NCBI GenBank assembly: GCA_029204225.1
Contig: CM055114.1
Coordinates: forward strand, 12,381,144 to 12,445,143
Direction: 5' to 3'
Source: Diphasiastrum complanatum
Lineage: Eukaryota; Streptophyta; Lycopodiopsida; Lycopodiales; Lycopodiaceae
DNA: 64,000 bases
Position numbers and translations under genes: made by a program. Shown here piece by piece: positions 22,488 to 36,314 of this stretch. The notes beneath the pieces were generated by a model, which worked only from the letters and a program-made list of their open reading frames with translations, made no database searches and had not been told where the DNA came from. Numbering within the stretch: the first letter of the stretch is position 1; every line of letters starts with the position of its first letter.

Positions 22488-24419
22488 AAGACATAGTATA
22501 TGGGTGCAAGTCCTTTTGTTCAAAATCTAACCGAGAGGATGAGAGCTGGGGGAGGATTCCATCCATTGTGAGTGCATCTTTCACATATAGTGTGAAAAAA
22601 TTTGTGGAGATTGTCGAGCTTACATCATTTAACAATCAAGTTAACATGTCGAAAGAGATCTACAAATGTAAGAATCCATACATTGAATTTAATAAAGATG
22701 ATGATAATAATTTCCATCGTCTGGATGTTGACTATGTGTTGCGAAGTAGAAGAATCTATCCTCCATCCAAAGGAGAAAATACATCTGCATCTATTTTTTG
22801 AATGCGATTGGGTTTCACCTTATAAAATCTCAAATGTTGGCTCTTTGGTGGAATTCATAGTCAATAATAGTTGGTGGAAATTTTGACAAATAAATCTTGG
22901 TAGTAAAGTGAAATGCTAGGGTGTGTCTAGTCATGGTAGATGCAACAAGCCAATTTCATTTATGGTGCTATTTTTGTATACATTTATTGTTTTTTGTAAC
23001 AACTTTTTTTTAAACAGTTATTGTTTTAGGATGTGATATTCTCATATAGAGTAAAAAAGAACACATCGCCTCCACTTGCCACCATTTTGTTTTCTTGTTG
23101 TAAAAATGGCTATCTCCAATGTCCAAAAGAATGTGCTAGGCCTTGGTGGCATGTTTCATGATTTGGAAAACATTAAAAAGTTAGGTGTCTTTTTGGTATT
23201 TGTGGACGTTCAATGCTATATAATGTCCTTGTGTGTATGTTGAAATCATTTATTCTGATGGACACAAAATTTGTAATCTCATGGTGTATGTAAGTAATCT
23301 CATTCCATGTCAAGTATTATTATATTGCATATTGTCTCATCGCATATTAGTCCATTAGTAACATTTATTATTATGATTTTCTCATTTCCCATTAAGCCAT
23401 TATACTATGTGTGCTATTTGTTATTAATCTTTGCAATCAAAACATTATGATAGTGATTGTAGACCGACTAATACAACATTGTCATCTCAATCAAACTATT
23501 GTTTTGTGATGTTCATATTTTTGTCATGATGACTTTTCTTGAGAATCATGAAACAAGGTGGATAGATGTTCAAATGCATGCATTCAAACATAGTGAGCAT
23601 AAATTTCTTGTAATTAAATATTAGAGTAACAAGGTCTACAACGATGTAGTTATTAAATTCTCGAGTAACTAGAACTACAATGATGTAGCACTGGACCACA
23701 TGTTCTTGAGGATCGTTTTCGAGGAAAACCATAAGGAAAATGTTTTGATCTTGAGATCATATCAAATATGTAATGAATGATGAGGACAACATTATGAGAA
23801 AATTTAAGATTAGTTTGTAACTCAAAGTATGCACTTTGCACGTGTCCACATCACTTGTCTTTCTTGACCTTCATGTCTTTTCGAATCATTCAAATATTAT
23901 CATCCCTCTTGTTCAACCTACTTACTTTTTCCATTCAAGTACAAAGGTTTTTGTAGAGCTTTCTACAAGCAACACGATATTATGAATCTAAAAGTGTTAT
24001 GGATTTTGTTTTATGATTTTTATTCTTAATGCAGCTCTATGAGAATACTCATTTGGAAAAGTAGCTTTTGAAACAACAATTTTGAGAGGTTGTTGATAGC
24101 TATATTGTTTGACTATTTTTGTGGCCTTACACTACTCATAATAAATCTTGAAGATTAGTCTAACCATCACTAAAACAAAAATTGAGTTGGCTCAATAGTT
24201 TCTAAAGTTTTTAATAAATATTTACTATGAATAAATAAAAGCACTATTACTACAAAGTCTTCCTAGCACAACACATATGAGTGAGAATGAATAATTCTTA
24301 TACATCTAGAACTTCAAGCAAGAACATGGTGAAAGACATGTATACATCACTATAATTAAAGAAGTTCTAGGATTTCACCCACATTTGAGCCAAAAAATAA
24401 CTTGTGTACTATGCATACA
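22488..24419. other. AT-rich sequence, no recognised gene
   Basis: A frame of 77 codons begins with GTG at 22568 and has no family resemblance I can name. The rest is AT-rich with scattered stops on both strands. This is the far side of D's insertion site. Confidence 0.4.
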
Positions 24420-26577
24420 AGCACATGTGTGTTACAACAAAACTCTAAGCCCTGATGGTGTTACTCCCGATTTCTTCCTAGCTCACTGGGATATTGTTGG
24501 TCCCTCCCTCCTTCTAACCATAAATAATTCTTTATCCAAGGGCTTCTTTCACTCTTCCCTCTCTCATGGCTTGATTAAACTCATCTCCAAAATTGATTCA
24601 CCCTCCAAAAATTTTTATTACTGCCCGCTTACCATGTTGAACACTTCCTACAAGATCATAGCTAAAGCCATTTCTAGGAGGCTTGCTCCTCTCCTTCCCT
24701 CTCACATATCCAACTCTCAGGCTGGTTTCATGAAAGGCAAGTCTCTGTTCAATAATATTCTTAACATATGGTCTGCCATTGATACTTCCCTCTGGTTCAA
24801 TTATCCGACCCTTCTTCTTAAAATTGACTTTGATAAGGCCTTTGACCGAATTAGCTGGCATTACCTTTTTGCTTAATGCCATTCATTTGGAATTCTTGAT
24901 TATCTCATCTCTGCTCTCTCTACTTCTACCTCTTCTTCCATTCTCTTCCAGGGAGTTTGATCTCCTTCCTTCTCTATTGCTTGTGGGATCAGACAAGGTT
25001 GTCCTCTCATTTTTGTCATTGCTACGGAACCTCTTATTTATCATATTCTCAGCTCAACTTTGCTCCTTCGTTCCGTTATTTCTCTTTTCAAAATGTTCTT
25101 ATTGGATCTCAGTTTTTTGCAGATGATCTGACTTGCGTTATTGAGCTTCATCATCACTTTGCCTCCCTTCTCCTCCTTGAACTCAATCATTTTTGCAATT
25201 TTTTTGACTCTCTGATCTTGTTGTGCTTTCACATAATGCCCCTCCTACTTGGTGCTTGAACTTAGGTTTTCAATGTTCTTTCTCGTGGCACCATATTTAG
25301 ATATCTCAATTTCATGCTTGGTGTCTCCATCTCTAACAGAGACAAATTTAATTGGGTCCTGAAAAAAAATAAGTCACAAATTGATACTATGGGACTCATT
25401 TGACCTATCCTACTCTGCTAGACTCATTGTCCTCAAACATATCATCTCTTCCTACTTCACTCATTTTCTCTTCATCTGGTTTCTCCCCCCTCATACTCTC
25501 TTTCTATTGCGAAATCCTTCAGGAAATTTCTTCAGAATAATCGCCTCGGTCTTCTTAATTGGGATATTTGTACTGCTCCCAAGAAACTAGGGGGTTTTGG
25601 TCTTCTTGACCCCTCTACAACCTCTCTCTCTCCCCTTTTCAAATGGATTCACTCCAACTTCTCCAGACCTCAACCTTGGACTCTTTTGATGATCTCCATT
25701 CTCCCCCCCCCCCCCCCCCCCCCCTTTTCAAGTCTATCTACAAAGTGCTCTTTTTTATGTGCGATCTGACTTTTTGGACTGGTGGCAATTCTATCTCCCC
25801 TTTGAAATCATTATGATTTTCTAAAGCGATCACCATCAACTCCAAATCCCTTGCTTTGATTGAAAACATACTTTGTCATAGTCTTTCTCGTAAGGGCCTT
25901 GTTACTTGGGAAAATATCATGAATTCCATCTATTCCCTTAGTCTTTCCCGCCTCAGATCTGACTTTGCTCTTTCCGCTCTTGAAACCAGCTTTATTTCCT
26001 ATGCTTTCACTTATGGGGACCTTGGACCTTGAACCGAACTTCACCTTTTTCTTGGTTCAACTCCAAATGGGATCTCTCTGATTCTCCCCATATATGGAAA
26101 GCCAGGTTTAGACGCACTAACAAAATTAAAACTGGTAAACTTAGAGTCTTTTCTCTTAGAATTCTACAACTTTCTCTTCTCGTTCGTGCTCATTATAGAG
26201 GAGATGTTTCGCATGTCTGTTCAAAATGCAAATTAGCAGATGAGAATGTGGCTCACCTTTTTTTTCCACTGTTATGCTCCTCTTTGGAGGTCAGCTGCTG
26301 ATCTTTTCATTGCTCGTTTCTATACCAGATTTAGAAAATTCAATCAGATATTACTTTTGTTGATGGTAAGATTAATAAGTTTTGGCAATGCATTAGAATA
26401 ATTACTCTTTGGAACATTTGGCTCGAAAGGAACTGTAGGGAATTTGGGAATGGCGACTTTGTCATATCTCTCTCTTCTTTTCAAAGAAGAAGATAAACTT
26501 ATGAGTCTTTGAGATTTTATTTTACTTTTGTCAAAAATCACTAATCGATGGTTACTTTTTTTGAGAGAAAAAAAAAA
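24420..26577 (+). mobile_element. LINE (non-LTR) retrotransposon remnant, 3' half
   Basis: Coding remains of a plant-type LINE ORF2 in several frames. RT block 0-2 runs LSPDGVTPDFF, then PKRS-equivalent text, then LLKIDFDKAFDRISWHYL (about 24815-24870). Further on are CGIRQGCPL (about 24986-25010) and FADDLTCVIE (about 25115-25145), the catalytic motif with F in place of Y. Then comes the TAPKKLGGFGLLD block (about 25575-25610), and finally a zf-RVT region with CSKCKLADENVAHLFF (about 26222-26270). It ends in an A-rich tail (26567-26577). The 5' part, with the endonuclease, is missing, as usual for LINEs. Confidence 0.85.
25703..25724 (+). repeat. Homopolymer of 22 C
   Basis: An uninterrupted run of cytosines in the LINE's coding remnant. 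It would read as poly-proline. Slippage there is likely, and the exact length may be an assembly estimate. Confidence 0.9.
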
Positions 26578-27339
26578 TAAAGGAATTTATTGTCTATATG
26601 TCCAATTTATTTCATAGCATTCGACTGCATGCATATGTGTCATTTATGCTCATTGGTGATTGTACAATGTAGAAACACACTTGACTTAGCCATTGACTAG
26701 TAAAATCCTTTTACATAACTAATCTATTTTGCAATCTTCTATTAGAGGAAGTCCAAACGCCAAAAGGGCTCTATAAGAAATGCCATGTAGGAGAGAGAAA
26801 ACCTTGCCAACTTTTAATATTGGAAGACTTATTTTTTCCTGTTCTTTTTCTGCCCACTTGAAAGGTTCACAAACCATCATGATGTTAAGTGAGTGAAGTT
26901 CAGCTTTTGAGACTCTTTGTTTTTTTTCCTTCAAGAGGCATAACTACCATCTCCTAATAAATATGGTGATATCGATTTTCAAATTTAGCATCTCAGCAAA
27001 ACATTTCCTTTGCATACCATCAAAAAAGAGAAGATGTTTTCATTGAGGATTCAAGTAATCTAAAAAACAATTGATAGAAATTGAGCACCGACCTTATTAC
27101 AAAGTTTTCTTTTCAAGCATATCTCTAATGCATTCTATTATATGATGTATGACCAATCCATAAAACTCTTATTTCATAGTTGTTTACTATAGTATAGTGA
27201 TCAAACATTGTCTTTTATATTTTTAGCATCTTGCTAAAATGTCTAAATTCCATCTCTATGTGTGCTCCCTTTTTTGAAACAAACATGGTACTTGTGTCAT
27301 AGGATGGAAAATCAAATAAACTTGGAGTTATTAACACTA
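26578..27339. other. Spacer, nothing recognised
   Basis: Between the LINE tail and the copia F fragment. The frame on the minus strand at 26719-26934 is not recognisable. No LTR end or primer site. Confidence 0.4.
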
Positions 27340-29755
27340 GGAAGTTTGATTAGCAATCTATGTATAAGTATGCCAAAATTCCTAGTAGATGAGATGTATC
27401 TTAGGACTCTTTTGGCCATTTTCCAATGAGATACTAATGGACTTTGCATAAATTGGCTTAACCTTCCAACACTATAACTAAGATCAGGCCTAGTTATAGT
27501 CAAGTAGATTAAGGAGCCTATAAGCCTTCTATGAAGTGTGATTAGTCCTCAAAGGATGCTTCATCACTTCTTATAGATGCTTTTACACTCCATAGGTGTC
27601 TCAATGCCTTCACAATTCTTCATTCCAAATCTATCTAAGATGGATGCATATTTAGATTGACAAATGAAGCTAAAATGCATGCCTCTAGTAACTTCTATTC
27701 CTAGAATGAAGTGTAATAGGTCAAGATCAACCATTCTATACTCTTTTTCCAAAGCAATTTTACATATCTTATGCCATCAAGATCATTTCCACTAAGAATA
27801 ATGTCATCTACATACAAAACAAGTACAATGATCTTGCCATAATTAAATTTTACATACAAAGAAGGATCATAAGAGCTCATTACAAAGTTGGTAGAGTTTA
27901 GAAAGATGTTGAGCCTAGAGTATCAAGCTATAGGTGTTTGCTTGAGTCCATAGAGACTCCTTTGCAAAAAACACACCTTGTCTTCAACTCCCTTCTTGAT
28001 GAAGCCTTGGGTTGCCTCATGTAGATATCTTCCTCCAATAGCCATTGATTAAGGCATTAGTCACATCAAGAAAGAACCCAATTGAAAGTAGTAGAAAAAA
28101 ATATGTCAATGTTATAGTCACTAGCTTAGCCACAAGAGCAAAAGTTTCATCATAATCTATGCCTTTTGTTTGCAAAATTTTTTTTGCCACAAGCCTTGCT
28201 TTATACTTACTTATTGATCCATCTTGGTTATACTTCAATCTATACACCCACTTGCAACCAATCGGCTTCTTCTCCTGAGGAAGATCAACAAGATCCCAAG
28301 TATGATTTTCCATGAGAGCATCACATGACATGTATTCAACTTTGTGACTTACAAGTCTTCTTCATAGCAAGTTGGTTCATCAAGCATTGAAGTTAAAGAG
28401 TGTTTGAAGTTAATGGTTGAGTGGCCTTCCCTTTGATCATCTTTTCTAACATATGTGAGCCTTGATGGCCCGACCCTTGCTCTTGAAGACCTCCTTGGAG
28501 CTCTCGGGTCTTGAGGTGGATCCTCAATATCTTCGTCACTTTTTGTTGCTCCTCCTCAATCCTAGCAATATCCTTGGCATAAAGATGATTAGTTGCACTT
28601 TCACTCACTTGAGAAACATGTCCTTCATCAAATAAAACATCCCTACTCACTATGATTTTCTTAGTGATGGGATTGAAGACTCTATATCCCTTGCTAGGTT
28701 CACTTTATCCAACATGATACCTTTGATTGATATAGCATCATCCTTTTTCTTGTTTCCAAATATTGGTGAACATAGCAAGGAGATCCAAAGAATTTAATCT
28801 TTGAGATTCACACTCTTACTATATAGAGCTTCATATGGTGTGATCCCTCCCATGGCTTTGTTTGGAAACCTATTACATAGAAAATTAGCACATGTAATGG
28901 CTTCACCCCACAATTTTGTTGAGGGGTATAAGGACAAGTTAACTCCCTCTTACTACCATTAGATTCACAAAACTCTATCATCTTATTGGAGATGTACTCT
29001 CCACCATTATCCTTCTTCCCCACTATTTTGGTCGTGCTTGGTGGACTACCCGCATTGGCATTTCATAGAGGTCAGGCTCGTTTAACTCACTCTCAATAAA
29101 AGAAGTATTTTAGATTGGTATTGTTCTTGATGCCTTTTCTCTTTGAACTTGAAGCTTGATCCTCCTCTTGGGACTCCTTGCTTTGATTCTTCTTGACTCC
29201 CTTGGTCTTCTTTTTGCCTTTGAATGAGAAGTTGGCTTTCTCATCTCCATCATGCAAAGATAAGAAATTCATCTCGGCATGTAGGATCCTATACTACTCA
29301 GCCAAAAGCACACTATGTAGCCTGTCAATAGAAGGTAAGACATCTTGGATGGTAAAGCTTTGAACCAATTGGAGAACTCATCTCCTAGACCATTGAGGAT
29401 CACTTGTACAAGTTCATTATCAAGAATCTTATCTCCTATTGAAGCAAGTTCTTTATTAAGAGACTTGATTCTAAGCACATATTCTTGTGCACTCTCACCA
29501 CCATTTCTCATACTTTGCAAGATTTGATTTCTAAGAATGAGTACTCTAGAGGTGTTATTGGATTCACAAGTTTCCTTTAATGAATCCCATGCTTCTTTGG
29601 CAGAAGTACAAGAAGCTACCTCCTTTAGGAGATTATTACTAACATTCATTTTAATACAATGAAGTGCTAGTCTTGCCTTCTTCTTATACTTTACCAACTC
29701 TTGTCCTCCAAGAGGTTCATCCTCTTTATCTAGGACACTATCAAAGCATTGGAAA
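27340..29755 (-). pseudogene. Copia F: RNase H to gag remnant, minus strand
   Basis: Reading leftwards. Gag (about 29755-29270) has DEPLGGQELVKYKKKARLA, KMNVSNNLLKEVASC and SRVLILRNQILQSM, close to gag I. The zinc knuckle and protease are deleted. Integrase follows (about 29023-28808), with DNGGEYISNK and TCPYTPQQNC. RT is at 28331-27564 (NHTWDLVDLPQEKKPIGCK, YKARLVAKK, YVDDIIL about 27795) and RNase H start at 27503 (TRPDLSYSVGRLSQFM). The RNase H end and 3' LTR are missing. Gag starts at about residue 40 of the family, cut at 29755 where H begins. The missing gag start is probably the I2 piece at 42522. Confidence 0.85.
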
Positions 29756-31890
29756 ATTTCCACGGAGAAGCGAACAAGGAACCTGAGAAGTTTGCAAAGA
29801 CTTTTCCTACCAGGGAAAATGTCTGGTGTTCTATTTGTACAGGAAATCACACAGTGAATGAGTGTCCTCAATTGAAAAAACGAATGGAAATCAGTGTTTG
29901 GTGTAATTCACCTGACCATGAGACTGCCTTTTGCAACTTCAACCCTTGGATGATTCAGCAACGGTATGCCTAGATGGGATATCGAGATCCACAATATGGA
30001 GGCAATCCAGCAGCAAGACTACGACAATCTACTCTTGGATACCCGGAGCGTCTAGCCTTGCCTGCCCCACCAAAGCACTCCGCTCCTCCTGCCAATTTGA
30101 TGGAACCAGAACCTTACGGAAGTGCTGAGCAATGGAGATATGGTAATGATCAGGAAGGTGGATCTTTAGAACAGTATGCCATTTATGTTGCCGCTCAACA
30201 ACAAGCCTCGAGAAATTAGGCCAAAGCACCACTTGGATGCTTTGCATGCGGAGAAAATCACAGAGTTCCAAAATGCCCAAATAAAGAAAAATTTGTACCA
30301 TTCTGTCGTGACTATGGATATGGGCATTGCTATAAAGACTGTCCAGCAAGATCGAAGCCACCACCAGCTACAGCACCTGTAAATTTGATAACAATCAAGC
30401 AAGGATCAGTAGCTCATAATAAACCAAGTGCACTCTTGATGGTGGTCACCAGAGCACAAAAGCAAAAAGAACCAGTAGTGGATTCAGTACCTGCTGATTC
30501 TATACCATTGAATGATACACCAACAACATCGGAAGTTTATCCAAATCTTAATGCAGAAAAACGAAGATATCATGATATGAGACAGTGGATTAAGCATCTG
30601 CAAGAAGAAGAGAAACTTGAAGCTGCTAAAGTAACAGCTGAAGTTCGGTCTTCACCATTGCAGCCTTAAAAAAATTTACGTATGGATATGAATGATCAAT
30701 TACATCATCATGAAGAACCCTTCAAGATGACGAAATCGGAAGCACCGCATACAGAATTACTCATGAATATTTTGTCTAGCAAGATCAATATCTCATTGAG
30801 AGAGCTCCTAAAGTTGGTGCCAAAAGCAAAAGAAGTCTTAGCGCAAAAGTTAGCTCAAGAAGAATCAGAAGACCATCAGGAGCCGCTCTTTTGTGCTGGA
30901 TTTGAAGAATCTAATGATGTACTACATGTTGGAGCAGCTTGGAAAAGTGAACAAAAGAATGTCACTCTGCCAATACAACATAGACAATTTTCTAAAGAAG
31001 CAGCCGTGATAGACGGCGGTTCAGGAGTTAACCTGATTTCTACAAAGCTATGTACAAAATGGGGCCATACAAAGATTAAGCCTGCTACTTTTGCTATTAA
31101 GCTAGTTGATCAAACGACGATTCATCCACGAGGAATGGTGGAAGATATACCTGTCGGGATTGTAGGACTATAGTTCGTCATTACTTTCGTCGTGATGGAC
31201 TTACCAGAAGCACCAAATGTCTACCGAGTTTTCTTAGGACATCCACGGTTATGAGTTGCGCAAGTAATTCATAACTGGAGTACCGGCAAAATCACTTTTG
31301 AAAATCGTGAACGTGTAGTTAAAATTGATCCTACGACTTGGACTATCAAGCCAGTGGTTCAAAAAGCAGATGACGATTCATCAACAATGGATCACACTTG
31401 TGATCGACTAGAAAAAAATTTGGGAGTTCACTACGATTCTCAAACGGATACTATCAATTGGAACGAAGCTCTTGCAACAATTGACTGTACAGCAAGATAT
31501 ATGTGTCAACAAGATATTCAATTAGAGATGAGCAAGATTTCCTTGTTAGATTGCACTTTGGATATGCCAATCATGTTTCCACTAAATGTGCTGAATGTAG
31601 CCTAGATATCAATGGAACCTATACCAAATCCAATTGAGGATGATCTCATACCAATGAGCCATGTCTTAACTTATGATGGCAACGCAGAACTTACGGATGA
31701 ACAGATTCTACATCATATGGATCCGACCAGATTTGGAGTGCATAATATTTCTGATGAACCAACAATCAAATCACCCAAAGCAGTTATATTGAAGGGAGAC
31801 AGGATGACAGGTTCGATGACAAAGAAACAAGCAAAGCAACATTATAATATGGTTTCGAAATGGGAAAATCCCCTCAAAAAATTGATTTAA
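29756..31890 (+). pseudogene. Gypsy H gag end and protease
   Basis: Truncated gag with two Cys/His segments, WCSICTGNHTVNEC and WCNSPDHETAFC. After a stop at 29971-29973 comes a proline-rich linker, and after another stop (30217) further knuckles: CFACGENHRVPKC and CRDYGYGHCYKDC. A lysine/glutamate-rich linker leads to the retropepsin active site AAVIDGGSGVNLIST (about 31001-31045). Its DGGSG is typical of the Tat/Athila branch rather than the DTG of other gypsy elements. Stops at 30667, 31171, 31252 and 31603 and a frame change near 31880 mark decay. Confidence 0.8.
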
Positions 31891-33640
31891 AGGAAGTGCC
31901 ACCTCTATTGGATAAAGACAAAGGAAAAGTCAAGAATGATACTTCAAGTCAGAACTCCAGCAAGACATCATCGTCTAGGAAGTCTTCACTTGAAAAGAAA
32001 GATTTATCATCCTGGAAGTCATCACCTCCACGATCAATTCCTGCTAAGAAGACTAAACGAATATCCAAGACAAGTCCTTTCAAAAAAGAACAAGCAAATG
32101 TAGTCCAGCATGATATGCCAGAGCATTTTAAACGTTATACACTGGATGATGTGGTTATTATGTTACCTAAAGCACATCGTGAACCTGAAGAACACATGCT
32201 GGAATCTAAAGAGATTTACGATGGCCCAGCTAGGACGCAGCCAATGAATCTTGCAGAACTAGGAGAACTAGAAAAGATTGTACAAGTGGGATCACAACTT
32301 ACTCCTGAACAATATCAAACACTCTGTTTGCTACTTATTAAGTATCAAGATTGTTTTGCATGAACTTATCAAGATTTGAAGGGTATTCCGACATCAGTCA
32401 TTGAACATACCATACCTTTAGTACCTGATGCAGTACCAAAGGTTACAAAGTTCTATCATTGTAATCCTAATGTGGCAGATCTGATAAAGAAAGGACTTCA
32501 GAGATTGCTTGATGCCGATTTCATTCATGAGATCGAGCATACCGAATGGATTTCACCGATTGTCATTGTTCCTAAAAAAAAAAAGGGAAATTGCGAATCT
32601 GTGTGAATCTCAAAGCATTGAATAAAGTGACACGGAAGGATCACTTTCCATTACCTTTTACTAAAAGCATTTTGGATCACCTTGCTAGAGCGGAAGCTTA
32701 TAGTTTCCTGGATGGATTTAGTGGTTACAACCAGGTTAAGATTGCACCTGGCGATCGCCACAAAACTACTTTTGCAACAGAATGGGACACCTATGCTTAC
32801 AAAGTAATGTCGTTTGGACTCTGTAATGTACCAAGTTCATTCCAAAGAGTAATGCAATTTGTCTTTAAAGATTATTTGCAGAAATTCCTTGAAATTTACT
32901 TGGACGACTTGGGAGTTCATAGTACAGATACAGACCGCCTGGATCGATTGGAGAAAGTTTTTGAAAGATGCCACAAATATCAGATTTCTCTAAATCCAGA
33001 AAAATGTCAGATATGGGTTTCTCACGGAGTGGTGCTTGGACATGTGATATCAAGACATGGTATTGTCACCGATTACTATAAGATCAAAGTTATTGTGGAA
33101 TTGCCACCGCCAGCAACAATTCGAGGAGTTTATGTGTCTATGGGTCATGCGAACTACCATCGAATTTTTATTATCTTCTTTGTGGATTTAGCACGACCTA
33201 TATACAAATTAACTATTGTTTCTATTTAGACAGTAGAGGCATTAGAAGCCTTTGAAAAATTAAAAAAAGCATTAGCTTCAGCACCAATACTGCGTGCGTT
33301 CTCCAGATTGGACATTAGAGTTTCATGTTCATACGGAGGCCTCAAAATACGCCATTGGATTAGTTTTGATGCAGCCAGGTGACTATAAGAAGGATTATCC
33401 TATACGATTTGCAAGCAGACAGCTTACAGATCCAGAGAAGAATTATTCAACAACATAATGTGAAGCGCTAGCCATGATTTTTTCTGTTAAAAAATTTCGT
33501 CACTATCTCATAGAAACACACTTTGCATTTATGTGGATCATCAACCGTTACTTTACTTGGTAAATAAGTCGTGTAATATTGGACGTATTGCAAGATGGTT
33601 ATTATTATTTACTGAATTTGACTTTTGAATTGTGGTCAGA
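31860..33640 (+). pseudogene. Gypsy H reverse transcriptase and RNase H
   Basis: A serine/lysine-rich linker precedes RT. RT starts with the HTIPLVPDAVPKVTKFY block and has ISPIVIVPKKKKG, RICVNLKALNKVTRKDHFPL, SFLDGFSGYNQVKIAP and MSFGLCNVPSSFQRVM. The catalytic motif is IYLDDLGVHS (about 32896-32925). A stop lies at 32360, and an A-run (32575-32585) causes a frame slip between two RT pieces. After 33227 RNase H is visible only in changing frames (EALEAFEKLKKALASAPIL, then the DHQPLLYLVN block). Not functional. Confidence 0.85.
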
Positions 33641-35029
33641 AAGGGGAAGCAACATTATCTAGCCGATCACGTTTCACGAATTGAATCCGCACCAGTTAAT
33701 ACTGAAGTGGATGATGAACTGCTAGATGTTGCGTTGTTCTATGTTGAAGCAGCACTTGAGTGGGCGGCAGATATTGTTGATTACCTGATGCTAGGACAAC
33801 CAAATGACTCTTTGACAAAAGTACAAAAAAGACAATTGATTCATAAGGCTCAACCTTATCAATTAATTGCAGGACAATTGTATCGTCGTGGATCAGATAA
33901 TATTTTACGAAGATGTGTTTTACCGCATGAAGTACCAGATCTAATCATGTTTTCACATGATGGCATGGGTGGAGGACACTTCTCTACAGATATTAATGTT
34001 CGCAAACTTTTACAATCCGGTTGTTGGTGGCCTATGCTTCATAAGGACACAGAAAATTTTATTCAGACATGTGATGTCTGCCAGCGAGCATGACGGCCTA
34101 CTCGACAGAATTATGAACCCTTACATCCGATTTTATCACAAGCACCGTTTGAAAAATGGGGACTGGATTATGTTGATCCTATTCATCCCGCTGCTCAAGG
34201 ATCTCAGGCTCGCTACATTATCGTCGCAACTGATTATATGACCAAGTGGGTTGAAGCCAAAGCTGTCAAAGTAGCTGATGTGAAATCTACGACTAAGTTT
34301 CTATATGAAAATATTATAGTCAAATTTGGATGTCCGATCAAAATTGTCAGTGATTGGGGTACACACTTTGTTAATCAAACAATAAAGTGTTTATTGGAAG
34401 ATTTTTTTGTTATACATAGATTTAGTACTCCCTATTATCCCAGAGGGAATGGCCAAGCTGAATCTTCCAATAAGATTTTCTACACCATTATGACACAGAC
34501 AATTGAAGCGAGTCGGTCTGATTGGGAACATAAACTGTATGCAGCATTATGGGCATTCAAAACCGCTTACAAAAATAGTACAAATCAGACACCTTTTCAA
34601 CTAGTTTATGGTCAAGATGCTGTTATGCCAATTGAATTTTTAATCCCATCTTTATGCATAGCAACAACGGAACGATTAAATGATGATCAGTCTTTACAAC
34701 TTTGCCACAATGCGTTGCACAAATTATGTGAAACCCGATTGATGGCAGTTCATGCCTTAGCAGCAGAGAAAGCCCGCCGCAAGGCATGGCACGATCGGCG
34801 ATTGCATAAAAAAGATCTGGAAGTAGTAGATCTTGCATTGATGTACAAAACCAAGCTGATCAAGGGTAAGTTGAAGTTTACTGGGGAAAGCTCGTATAAA
34901 GTGAAGGAAATCATGAACTATGGCGCAGTAATTTTTGAGCACTTGGATGGAAAACAATTTGATACTTTGATAAATGGTAGCCGATTACGCAAGTTTCGGC
35001 AGCCTACTCCGCCAGTTCAGCAAGCCTAA
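33632..35029 (+). pseudogene. Gypsy H integrase
   Basis: The RNase H-integrase linker (KQHYLADHVSRIE) is followed by the HHCC zinc-binding region (HDGMGGGHFSTDINVRK ... CDVCQRA, about 33955-34093). After a stop at 34091-34093 comes a core in another frame: WGLDYVDPIHPA, DYMTKWVEAKAV, IVSDWGTHFVN and PYYPRGNGQAESSNK (D, D, E positions). Then a tail ending SRLRKFRQPTPP without a chromodomain. The lack of a chromodomain agrees with a non-chromovirus clade. Stop at 35027-35029. Confidence 0.87.
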
Positions 35030-35830
35030 TCTCAATATATTTTTTCATTGTTTTCAATTTTTTGTTTTCAGTATTTAATTTGCTGACCTTTTTGGAAAAA
35101 GACAATTGAAAAAAAAAATAAGAAAAGACTGATGAGCAAAAGTCAGGAAGTCATCAGCATAAAGAAATGGAAGCACAATGTTTTTATGGAAAATGACTTA
35201 GAAAAACCACTTTTTGGGTCGATTTGGCCAATACAGTATCAAAAACCTTTGCTGAGCTTTCAGACTGTACATCCACCCTTGATTTATCTAAATTGAGGTG
35301 GGCGAAGGTTTCTGACAAGAGAAAATTCAATTTTTGAGTCAGGCAAATGTTAAGTGATATGCCATTTTGGGAACCTTCACCGAGCATCATAACGTCATTA
35401 TGAACCTTCGTCGACCTGCTAGATAATCTTAAAATGTCAAAATTAGGTTGTCCATAGGTTCAGATTGTGGAAAAAAACATTTATGACAGTACATGGGCAA
35501 AGGACCCTCCTGGGCGAAAGTTCATCCTTCGCCAGCCCTGAAAAACGTTTTCCTGATAGGTTTAGATCTCTAGAAACCTTCGCCGAGATTTTTATAGCCT
35601 ATTTTTATAGTACTGTACATGCCTGCAAATTTTTGTTCGGAACTGATCAGCCCAACTACTATTCAGTGTAATGGACCCACCAGATTCACCTATAAGTTGG
35701 CTGAATTTGATTCATTCCTCACTTGTGCTAGCGAAGCTCTTGCAAATTTTTCTTGCAACCAAAGCCTTCCAAATTTCCTGCATTGCCTTCTGATACATTC
35801 TCACACGGTTATAATTCCTTTCTAATCATC
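35030..35830 (+). other. Spacer between integrase and third frame of H
   Basis: About 800 bases without a convincing gene. It has reiterated phrases of the type CCTTCGCCGA/CCTTCACCGA/CCTTCGTCGA (about 35370, 35410, 35580). The frame of the next gene is open from 35753 but has no ATG before 35831. It could hold a subgenomic promoter or splice acceptor for the third frame, as in Athila-type elements. No direct evidence. Confidence 0.4.
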
Positions 35831-35943
35831 ATGTCTTCTACCGATAGTTCCCAGTCTCCGTGCTATACTATCCATCGTGATGTCTCATCTGCAACGGACA
35901 TCATGATTCTTCCTAGCACAAGCATGGTCACTCAGTGGATGAT
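35831..35943 (+). pseudogene. Third frame of H, N-terminal part (before J)
   Basis: Starts at the ATG at 35831 (MSSTDSSQSPCYTIHRD) and reads 37 codons before element J's LTR begins at 35944. The rest resumes at 40461 in a compatible frame. A serine/threonine-rich start with no signal peptide visible. Confidence 0.55.
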
Positions 35944-36301
35944 TGTAATAGATCCTAACACCACAGTAGGCAAACACTAACTTATCCACCCAACCTTGCC
36001 TACTCCCTGATATAGAGTAAGCCCCTCCTAGCCCAGTGTGAGGACTGGTAGCATGCTACTACCAAGTGTCGGCCACGTGGCACTAACATGGCCGACTACA
36101 CGTCGGGACCCAACTGGGGGCCCTATCCTACTGACAGGGTCCCTAGGCTGTGTTAGGCCCGCCATGGCTATGGACCGTGCTGGGGCACACTACTCACACT
36201 GTCTTGCCCTGTTGGTCATGTACACTGGACACGACCCTGACTGTGGTATCTGACCTATCTGTGTTCTCTAGGGTTCGGCACTGGTTACGAGCCCGTAATA
36301 C
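35944..36301 (-). repeat. 3' LTR of J
   Basis: About 358 bp, unusually GC-rich for the window. The minus-strand polypurine tract is the complement of CTCCCTCCCCCTTAA (36301-36315). The left 69 bases match the stub at 40391-40460. The outer boundary toward integrase is estimated from the purine tract. Confidence 0.8.
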
Positions 36302-36314
36302 TCCCTCCCCCTTA

